Part shown: piece after piece, positions 1-5,284 of the stretch
Layout: every line of letters starts with the position of its first letter
How positions within the stretch are numbered: the stretch's first letter is position 1
Position numbers and translations under genes: made by a program
Source of the DNA: Deltaproteobacteria bacterium RIFCSPLOWO2_02_FULL_57_26
GTDB lineage: Bacteria; Desulfobacterota; Binatia; UBA9968
NCBI GenBank assembly: GCA_001798455.1
Contig: MGSI01000002.1
Span: forward strand, 1-10,504
Length of the DNA stretch: 10,504 nt
Direction of reading: 5' to 3'
The notes under the pieces: model-generated
Database searches by the model: none
The model's input: the letters and a program-made list of their open reading frames with translations, nothing else
Told to the model about the DNA's origin: nothing

Positions 1-25
1 TGCTTTCCATCAAAGGTGATCAGAC

Positions 26-55
26 GGGGACAGGCACGCAAGCGAGCCAGTCCCC
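26..55. repeat. REP-like near-perfect palindrome
   Basis: The two arms are GGGGAC and GTCCCC (26-31 and 50-55). After a symmetric A/A mismatch come GGC and GCC, then another A/A mismatch, then CGC and GCG around a central AA. The unit is thus a 30-base palindrome broken only by two symmetric A/A positions. The GGGGACAGGC-type arm resembles the short dispersed palindromes mobilised by REP-associated Y1 transposases, but that is a resemblance from memory and no transposase lies in the window. It could also act as a transcript-end hairpin; no T-run follows on the plus strand. Confidence 0.5.
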
Positions 56-96
56 TAAACGTGACCCGGCGCTGACGAGGGGGAAAGGAGGACCTT

Positions 97-192
97 ATGA
101 CCCTCCATGAGTTTGTGATCTTTATCTACCGCAGCGAGATGTATGAATGTTACGAAGGGGACCTGGGGCCTACCACAGGATTTTGCAGGTGA
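97..192 (+). CDS. possible 31-aa small ORF, unknown
   Basis: An ATG follows a strong Shine-Dalgarno-like AAAGGAGG (84-91) at a short distance, and the frame stays open for 31 codons to a TGA. The predicted peptide starts MTLHEFVIFIYRSEMYE, then GDLGPTTGF near the end. I recognise no family. It lies between the REP-like palindrome and the comM remnant, in a region that looks rearranged, so it may be the head of a gene whose body has been lost, or a chance ORF. The ribosome binding site is the only real support. Confidence 0.25.
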   Translation: MTLHEFVIFIYRSEMYECYEGDLGPTTGFCR

Positions 193-275
193 CAGGGCAA
201 GGGGAGAGTGGACCTGCGATCAGACTTTCGTTTCTGGACGATCTTTGCGCATTCTCATGCTCGATGGCTTACCTT

Positions 276-773
276 CTACAATCTCCTATCCAGACTCCGG
301 TACTGTATGGCCTCGGAGACGTGGGCGGGTTGGATCTCTTCGGATCCCTCGAGGTCGGCGATGGTGCGGCTGACTTTGAGGATGCGGCTGTAGGCGCGGG
401 CGCTCAGACCCAGTTTGTTGATCGCCACCTCGAGCAGCTTTTCTCCCCCTTCTTTGACCACGCAGAAGCGCTTGATATCTTTTGTTCCCATCTGGGCATT
501 GGCATGGATGCCCCTTTTTTCAAAGCGCTTGAGTTGGATGGCGCGCGCGCCGTTGATCCTTTGCCGGATAACAGCAGAAGGTTCTCCAGCATCTCGGCTT
601 GCCAGCTCCTGGTAGCGGACTGCAGGTACTTCGACTTGAATGTCAATCCGGTCGAGTAGCGGGCCTGAGACCCTGGAGCGGTATCTCTGAATCTGCAGCG
701 GCGTGCAGCCACATTCTTTCCGGGGGTCGGTAAAGAAGCCGAAGGGGCACGGTTGTATGTGGCTCACCGTCAA
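276..773 (-). pseudogene. comM: ComM/YifB-type AAA+ protein, 5'-truncated remnant (C-terminal third)
   Basis: The 165-codon frame matches only the C-terminal third of the ComM/YifB (Mg-chelatase-like AAA+) family, whose members are about 500 residues and act in DNA branch migration during natural transformation. It retains the conserved QPCPFGFF-DPRKEC block (residues 7-20), RYRSRVSGPLLDRID (30-44), and the C-terminal helical block LGLSARAYSRILKVSRTIADL (121-141), ending with the usual EAIQYRSLDRRL and a TAG. The N-terminal Lon-protease-like domain and the Walker A and B motifs are absent. Upstream of codon 3 to 7 the family match stops, at the edge of the inverted repeat at 769-843. The apparent TTG start (773-771) lies at that junction and has no convincing ribosome site. 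Most likely a dead remnant of a deletion or rearrangement. A chimeric assembly join is the main alternative. Confidence 0.85.
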
Positions 774-843
774 CCCGTTCGGCTGAGCTCACGACGAAGC
801 CTGAGCAAGCACCGCTCTTTGGCGCGGTGTCGAATGGGTTGAC
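769..843. repeat. cloverleaf-like inverted repeat element
   Basis: A 13-base outer stem (769-781 with 831-843, one wobble-type mismatch) encloses two smaller hairpins: GCTCA/TGAGC (787-791 with 802-806) and CACCGC/GCGGTG (810-815 with 824-829). The left half (CCGTTCGGCTGAGCTCACGA, then CGAAGCCTGAGC) resembles a widespread REP-type sequence family as I remember it. The element abuts the broken 5' end of the comM remnant and lies about 30 bases before the plsC start. Confidence 0.55.
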
Positions 844-873
844 TCTCCTCGGCCATGGGTTAAGCTGTGTTGC

Positions 874-1632
874 GTGAAAGCGGCAAGTTCCCTGCGCCGG
901 CTGGTCCTTTTTCCCTATCAGCTCTTTGTTCTCGTCGTTTTCTTCGCCCTGCTTCTGCTTTGCAGCCTAGGAATCCTTTTCGCGAGCCTGTTTGACGCGA
1001 GCGGCGACAGGGCACACCGCTGCCTCACCTACTGGGCCAGGGTTAACTTGGCATTGGCTGGGCTGCGAGTCCAGATCGAAGGCCTGCAGCGACTTGAGCC
1101 GAGAGGGACGTATATCTTTATGCCCAACCACGCAAGTTTCCTCGACATCCTTCTTGCCCTCGCCTGTATCCCCTACAATTTTCGCATGATCACCAAAGAG
1201 GAGATGTTTCGAATTCCGTTCATAGGCTGGATCCTTAAAAGATCCCACCAAATACCAATGAACCGTACCCATCCACGTAAGGGATTAAAAAGTCTGAGGC
1301 AGGCTTCCCATCTCGTCGGGGAAGGTGTTTCGATCGTAGTCTTCCCCGAAGGGACGCGGACCTCAAATGGCGGGATTAACGAGTTTAAGGCCACTCTGTT
1401 CATGCTGCCCATTCGCAGCGGCGTTCCCGTAGTTCCGGTCCTTATCGAGGGGACTTTCAGCGCGCTCAAGCGGGGCTCAATACTCCTCAATCCGGTTCCC
1501 CTCAAGCTGACCTTCCATACTCCCATCCCCGCCGGAGCTTTTAAGGAGGGCGAGCGCTGGCTGTACGCCAAGCAGGTGCGGGAAGTTCTAGTTTCCGGCG
1601 TGCGAGAAAACTCCAACTTGGAAGCTCGATGA
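874..1632 (+). CDS. plsC: 1-acyl-sn-glycerol-3-phosphate acyltransferase (PlsC/AGPAT family)
   Basis: The 252-residue protein should transfer an acyl group to lysophosphatidic acid to make phosphatidic acid at the cytoplasmic membrane, the second acylation of phospholipid synthesis. All four acyltransferase blocks are visible: NHASFLD (block I, HX4D with H86 and D91), IPMNR (block II, 127-131), FPEGTR (block III, 157-162) and VPVLIEG (block IV, 187-193). A hydrophobic segment at about residues 12-38 would anchor it. The length is normal for bacterial PlsC. The start is GTG with no good ribosome site. The inverted repeat at 769-843 ends 30 bases upstream, so the native promoter may have been replaced. 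The 3' end converges on the lytic transglycosylase gene. The family also includes lyso-ornithine-lipid and other acyltransferases, so the exact acceptor is inferred. Confidence 0.9.
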   Translation: MKAASSLRRLVLFPYQLFVLVVFFALLLLCSLGILFASLFDASGDRAHRCLTYWARVNLALAGLRVQIEGLQRLEPRGTYIFMPNHASFLDILLALACIPYNFRMITKEEMFRIPFIGWILKRSHQIPMNRTHPRKGLKSLRQASHLVGEGVSIVVFPEGTRTSNGGINEFKATLFMLPIRSGVPVVPVLIEGTFSALKRGSILLNPVPLKLTFHTPIPAGAFKEGERWLYAKQVREVLVSGVRENSNLEAR

Positions 1633-1635
1633 TTT

Positions 1636-2322
1636 CTACGGTCTCTTCAGGCGGTCGCGGTCAGGGCGGCGGTAGCTTTGGTAAGCGGAGAGGACTTTGA
1701 TAGCGTATTCTAGTGGGACCGCTTCCTCCATGCTCAGTCGATTGTCGATCTCCGTGGGTCCCCAATTGTAGGCGGTTAAGGCAAGCTCTAGGTCCCGAAA
1801 TCTCCTCTTTAAGTGTTGCAGATAAAACACGCCCAACTTGATATTGAGGATGGGGTCATCCAAGGCCTCTGGATCCAGCTCTCCGGAAGCGAACTTGTCC
1901 CCCAGGTCAACCTCATTTGCCAGGGCATTGGCCACTAACGGGCGGATCTGCATCAGTCCCCGCGCGCCCATGTTAGAGACCGCCGTGTGTTGGAAGCGGC
2001 TTTCCACCTTTATGACCGCTAGGATCAGCAGCGGGTCGAGCGAGTGCCTTATACTTTCCGTCAAAATCGCTTCGGATATAGCCCAGGCGGAGGCGTCTTG
2101 TAAGTCCATCCGGTGAGATTTAATTACCGAATAGATTCTAAAAAGCTCGTGGTTTTGTTTCCCGCTTGACCCATCGACCTGCTCCACCCGGTGGCCGCTC
2201 CCTTCTCGCAAGGGGTGGGTCGGCACAAGCAGCACGGCAAGGAGGCACAACAGGGCCAGTACGGAGGCTGGGGCGGCTCTCCTAACAATCTGGAAAGACG
2301 GCGTTTTTTCCGATTTTCCCAT
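1636..2322 (-). CDS. membrane-anchored lytic transglycosylase, SLT domain
   Basis: The 228-residue protein should cleave the MurNAc-GlcNAc bond of peptidoglycan, forming 1,6-anhydroMurNAc ends, in the periplasm. Basic residues (R14, R15) precede a hydrophobic segment at about 18-34 that serves as a signal anchor or signal peptide; there is no lipobox. The SLT domain covers about 85-220: the catalytic glutamate is in AVIKVESRF (E107), followed by GARGLMQI (119-126) and AYNWGP (184-189), the standard goose-lysozyme-like motif order. ATG is the only reasonable start in this frame, since an upstream stop follows without another ATG. No strong ribosome site is seen. The stop is three bases from the plsC stop on the other strand. 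It lies downstream of the CoA-transferase genes on the same strand, but a 305-base gap and its own promoter candidate suggest separate expression. Confidence 0.9.
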   Translation of the reverse strand: MGKSEKTPSFQIVRRAAPASVLALLCLLAVLLVPTHPLREGSGHRVEQVDGSSGKQNHELFRIYSVIKSHRMDLQDASAWAISEAILTESIRHSLDPLLILAVIKVESRFQHTAVSNMGARGLMQIRPLVANALANEVDLGDKFASGELDPEALDDPILNIKLGVFYLQHLKRRFRDLELALTAYNWGPTEIDNRLSMEEAVPLEYAIKVLSAYQSYRRPDRDRLKRP

Positions 2323-2627
2323 ATTTGATACGGCTTTATAACTCTGTCTCTCAGACTCACGGTGGCCATTTAGCCTGTTTCAAGGGTCGGGTTCCTTTAT
2401 CAAGCAGAAGACAGCTTGTCAATAGCCCCCTATACGTACGTACCGGCCGTTGAGGATCCCAGTTGGAACTCTCGTACCGTAAGGAATCAGACAGCGGCTG
2501 CACCAGAAGAAGACTCTGGCTTCGGAAAGAGCGTGTCGAGGGTCCGCCTGGCGGGGGCTTTGGTCAATGGATGAGTTGAACGCGGCTGGTGAGGTCTGTT
2601 TCGATCTCAGGCTGGCTTTGTTGGGGG
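2323..2627. other. 305-base intergenic stretch, no gene supported
   Basis: This gap separates the stop of the 404-aa CoA-transferase from the start of the lytic transglycosylase, both on the minus strand. It holds a promoter candidate for the transglycosylase and the palindrome TACGTACGTA at 2433-2442. I see no strong terminator for the upstream cluster; only a weak CCGC/GCGG hairpin near 2544-2554 without a T-run. The plus-strand frame running from here into the transferase is a shadow. Confidence 0.6.
2396..2422 (-). promoter_or_regulatory. sigma70-type promoter candidate for the lytic transglycosylase gene
   Basis: On the minus strand there is a perfect -35 box TTGACA (2417-2422), followed after 15 bases by GATAAA (2396-2401) as a 4/6 -10 box; a 17-base spacing gives the poorer TAAAGG. 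A 10-base perfect palindrome, TACGTACGTA (2433-2442), lies just upstream and might be an operator. Transcription would begin about 65-70 bases before the ATG. Confidence 0.35.
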
Positions 2628-3842
2628 CTAGTCGATCACCCCTTCTTCGACGAGCTCGCGGTAATCTTTTTCCGGTAAGCTTAACATTTCCTTATAGAAA
2701 ACCTCGTTGTGCTCGCCGAGGAGAGGGTCTCTATTCCTGGGCCCGGGCGGGGTTTTGGTCAGGAGGAATGGCGGTCGCTGATAGTGCATTTGCCCGATCT
2801 CCGGGTGCTCCAGTTCGACCCATTGAGTCCGGTGGGTAAGCTGGGGGTCACTGAAAAGGTCCCTCATGGTGTTTACTAACCCGGCCCGGAGGCCGGCGTC
2901 CTGGAGCCTATCAATAAGGTCCCGGGCAGTAAACTGCACTGTCCACTGCCCGATCCTGCCGTCGAGCTCGTCTTCGTGCTTCTTACGGGCCTCTAGGGTG
3001 GCGAAACGCTTTTCCTGAGTCCAGGCGGGATTCTCCATAACCCGGCAGAGGGTTTGCCACTCCGCCTCGGAGAAGATGCTCATGACGCACCACGAGTCTT
3101 CCCCCTTACAGGGATAGGCCCCGTGGGGCGCGGCGGCCGGGTCGCGGTTGCCGTTGCGGACGCCCACTCTCCCGTTCACCTTGTAGTCAAGGAGGAGGGG
3201 GGTAAGAAATTGGAGCCCCGATTCGTATTGTGCCAGGTCGATATGCTGACCGTTGCACGTGCGGTCTCGGTGATCCAGAGCCGCCAGGATGGCGACCGCC
3301 CCGTAAGCCACGGCGATGTAGTCGATATACGGGCCATAGAGCATCTGAGGGGGACCATCCGCATAGCCGATCAGGTTGGTAAAACCGGCGAGCGACGATA
3401 GCTGGGAGCCGAAGCCGGGATGGTTAGCGTGTGGACCTGTCTGCCCCAAGTTTGAACTGCTCAGCATGATCAGGTCGGGCTTAACTTTTCTAAGGCTCTC
3501 GTAATCCAACCCCAACCGCTTCATCGTCCCGGGGCTGAAATTTTCAATCACCACATCGGACCAGGCGACGATCCGTTTGGCGAGCTCAGTCGCCCTTGGG
3601 GCTTTTTTGAGGTTCAGTGTAACGTCCAGTTTGTCGTTATTGCACAGGGCAAAGAGCCCGGAGCGGTTAAGACCGTAAATGTTGTCTTTGTAGGGGGGAT
3701 AGTGGGTGCGAAAGCCATCGGGACGGCTTCTCGATTCCAGGTGGACGACCGTGGCGCCGTGGTCGGCCAGGTGTTTTCCCACGGTGGGCCCAGCGGCATA
3801 AGCCGCGAACTCGACGACTTTAATCCCCTCTAAGGCATGCAT
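2628..3842 (-). CDS. CaiB/BaiF family (class III) CoA-transferase, catalytic-Asp-containing
   Basis: The 404-residue protein should move CoA between carboxylic acids through an aspartyl-CoA thioester. It opens with the family's Rossmann signature LEGIKVVEFAAYAAGPTVGK and HLADHGATVVHLE (about 4-36), continues with LDVTLNLKK (72-80), VIENFSPGTMKRLGLDY (98-114) and GQTGPH (133-138), and closes with a family-typical LLGEHNEVF. Aligned by eye to formyl-CoA transferase, the catalytic aspartate is D174 in GPYIDYIAVAY, before the helix AILAALDHR. I chose the ATG at 3842 over an open frame reaching 4016, because the extra 58 residues are the repeat array and the out-of-frame end of the upstream gene and match no CoA-transferase. 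The usual family length of about 400 supports this. No clear ribosome site is visible. It is the last gene of a decarboxylase/transferase cluster. The substrate is unknown. Confidence 0.9.
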   Translation of the reverse strand: MHALEGIKVVEFAAYAAGPTVGKHLADHGATVVHLESRSRPDGFRTHYPPYKDNIYGLNRSGLFALCNNDKLDVTLNLKKAPRATELAKRIVAWSDVVIENFSPGTMKRLGLDYESLRKVKPDLIMLSSSNLGQTGPHANHPGFGSQLSSLAGFTNLIGYADGPPQMLYGPYIDYIAVAYGAVAILAALDHRDRTCNGQHIDLAQYESGLQFLTPLLLDYKVNGRVGVRNGNRDPAAAPHGAYPCKGEDSWCVMSIFSEAEWQTLCRVMENPAWTQEKRFATLEARKKHEDELDGRIGQWTVQFTARDLIDRLQDAGLRAGLVNTMRDLFSDPQLTHRTQWVELEHPEIGQMHYQRPPFLLTKTPPGPRNRDPLLGEHNEVFYKEMLSLPEKDYRELVEEGVID

Positions 3843-3875
3843 GGCGACGTAGCTAACGTATTCGAAGCGCTGAGG

Positions 3876-3939
3876 TTTGAACGACTTGAACGGCTTAAAC
3901 GGTTTGAACGGTTCAAAACGTTCAAATTGTTCAAAACGG
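3876..3939. repeat. 9-bp tandem repeat array with internal orientation switch
   Basis: Seven contiguous 9-base units fill most of the gap between the two CoA-transferase genes. Four units of the TTTGAACGG type (TTTGAACGA, CTTGAACGG, CTTAAACGG, TTTGAACGG; 3876-3911) are followed without loss of phase by three inverted units (TTCAAAACG, TTCAAATTG, TTCAAAACG; 3912-3938). The array ends one base before the upstream gene's stop codon. Because the period is a multiple of three it stays open in several frames, giving Phe-Lys-Pro or Leu-Asn-Gly runs that falsely extend ORFs on both strands. Confidence 0.85.
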
Positions 3940-5205
3940 CTATATAACCCCTTCCCGCTTAAATTTCTCCAACTCGTCTTTCTTGAATCCCAGCTCCCTG
4001 CAGTAGACCTCCTCATTGTGCTCGCCGATCAACGGGGCTCGGCGCCAGATCTTGCAGGGCGCCTGGGAGAATTTGGCGAAGCCTCCAGGGTAGGGCAGGG
4101 ATGCCTTGAGTTCAGGATGGGCGAGCTCTTGCCAGAAATCCCGTGCCTTGAGCTGCGGGTCGCTGGAGATTTCCTCCACGGTGGCTACCGGGTAACCGAG
4201 CATCTCTCGGCGAATCACATTCTCGAAAAACTCTCGTTTCGTCACCCCCTCAAAAAAGCGCGTGATCGGCTCCTCCATCCGGTCGATCTCCTCCTGCGTG
4301 ACTTCGGCGATGTTAAAGGACTTCCAATCTTTCCGCTTCAGGGATTCAGGCGCCCTCCCCTTGCTGTCCATCCATTCCACCAAAGCCTGGTTGGTCTTTC
4401 TCCCGGCCTCCCCTCCATAGATAATGAAGTTGAGATAACCGTCTTTGCAAGGCCAGAAGACCCGCATGCGGGCGCCCGTGATGCTGCGCCCAGTCATGTA
4501 GGCGCCGGCTCGCTTCTCCAGATGTCGGTTGAGGTCCCAGAAAGTATGGGCGTGGGAGAACGCCCAGAGAAGGCAAGCCTGGGCTGCCACATCCACTTGC
4601 TGGCCAATCCCGCTGCGCTGGCGGTAGAGGTGGGCCGTGAGCGTCCCCACGGCTGCGTAGGAGCCGGTCCACTGATAGGATTGAGGAAAGGAAACGCGCA
4701 GAGGGGGACGATCCGGATCTCCGGTGAGCGACATGCAGCCACTCATCGCCATGACCTCGATATCCGAGGCTCTGAAGCGGCTGTAAGGCCCGGTCTGGCC
4801 GAATGGGGTGATGGAGGTGAGGATGAGCCGCTGGTTGATCTGGTTCAAAGTGGTGTAGCCCAGCCCCAACCGGTCCAGATAACCGGGCATATAGGACTCG
4901 ATGACAAACTCCGCGCTTGTCGCCAACCGGCGGAAGAGCTCCTGGCCACGACTGGATTCTAAGTTGAGCGTGATACCCCGCTTATTATTGTTAAAACCGA
5001 ACCAGTAGAGGCTTTTTTCCACGTGAGGCTCGTCGCGGTAAAACGGGCCGATCATCCTGGCCGGATCTCCCCCCGGCTTCTCGATCTTGATGACATCGGC
5101 TCCCAGGTCGCCCAGGATCTTGCCGCAGAGAAAACCGAGCTCGTCGGTGAGATCCAAGACACGGAAAGGAGCCAGAAGTCCCTTGTTTTTATCCTCGCTT
5201 GCCAT
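3940..5205 (-). CDS. CaiB/BaiF family (class III) CoA-transferase, apparently lacking the catalytic Asp
   Basis: The 421-residue protein has the full family architecture: FRVLDLTDELGFLCGKILGD (14-33), the CoA-site signature DLGADVIKIEKPGGDPAR (33-50), NKRGITLNL (74-82), FGQTGPY (135-141), and a C-terminal LIGEHNEEVYCRELG. Aligned by eye, the residue that should be the catalytic aspartate falls at Y177 in FPQSYQWTGSYAAVG, with no Asp nearby. It may therefore be a structural or substrate-binding partner of the 404-aa transferase, as in heteromeric class III enzymes. The ATG is preceded by AAGGCGAG, which lies next to the T-run of the terminator-like element. The gene starts 79 bases after the decarboxylase stop and ends 97 bases before the second transferase, so the three probably form one regulated unit. 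Confidence 0.87.
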   Translation of the reverse strand: MASEDKNKGLLAPFRVLDLTDELGFLCGKILGDLGADVIKIEKPGGDPARMIGPFYRDEPHVEKSLYWFGFNNNKRGITLNLESSRGQELFRRLATSAEFVIESYMPGYLDRLGLGYTTLNQINQRLILTSITPFGQTGPYSRFRASDIEVMAMSGCMSLTGDPDRPPLRVSFPQSYQWTGSYAAVGTLTAHLYRQRSGIGQQVDVAAQACLLWAFSHAHTFWDLNRHLEKRAGAYMTGRSITGARMRVFWPCKDGYLNFIIYGGEAGRKTNQALVEWMDSKGRAPESLKRKDWKSFNIAEVTQEEIDRMEEPITRFFEGVTKREFFENVIRREMLGYPVATVEEISSDPQLKARDFWQELAHPELKASLPYPGGFAKFSQAPCKIWRRAPLIGEHNEEVYCRELGFKKDELEKFKREGVI

Positions 5206-5213
5206 CTCGCCTT

Positions 5214-5246
5214 AAAAAAAAGGCAGGGGGTCCTGCCGCCCCTGCC
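5214..5246 (-). terminator. intrinsic terminator/attenuator between decarboxylase and CoA-transferase genes
   Basis: Read on the minus strand, GGCAGGGG (5239-5246) pairs with CCCCTGCC (5222-5229) and is followed at once by eight T (5221-5214). A competing hairpin, GGCAGG with CCTGCC around a 4-base loop (5232-5237 with 5222-5227), shares the same descending arm and T-run. It sits just after the decarboxylase stop (5285) and ends 8 bases before the ATG of the next gene, so it could lower or condition expression of the transferases relative to the decarboxylase. Confidence 0.7.
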
Positions 5247-5284
5247 CTTACGTTTCGTTCCGAACCGCCACTAGCGTTGCGTGA

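Noticed and set aside
769..843. tRNA-like cloverleaf
   Set aside because: The fold has only two inner hairpins, no CCA-type acceptor end, no T-loop GTTCRANYC in place and no anticodon stem of the right size.
2567..2839. 90-aa plus-strand open frame
   Set aside because: Mostly antisense to the C-terminal end of the 404-aa CoA-transferase, with no motif or ribosome site.
3876..3939. CRISPR array
   Set aside because: Units are 9 bases, contiguous and without spacers, and no cas gene is present.
3843..4016. N-terminal extension of the 404-aa CoA-transferase to 462 residues
   Set aside because: The added residues are the 9-bp repeat array translated as Phe-Lys-Pro runs and the out-of-frame end of the upstream gene; CoA-transferases start at the LEGIKVVE-type strand just after the ATG at 3842.
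3877..4962. 361-aa plus-strand open frame with a Leu-Asn-Gly repeat start
   Set aside because: It is antisense to the repeat array and the 421-aa CoA-transferase, has no family features or ribosome site, and stays open because of GC-rich codon use on the other strand.
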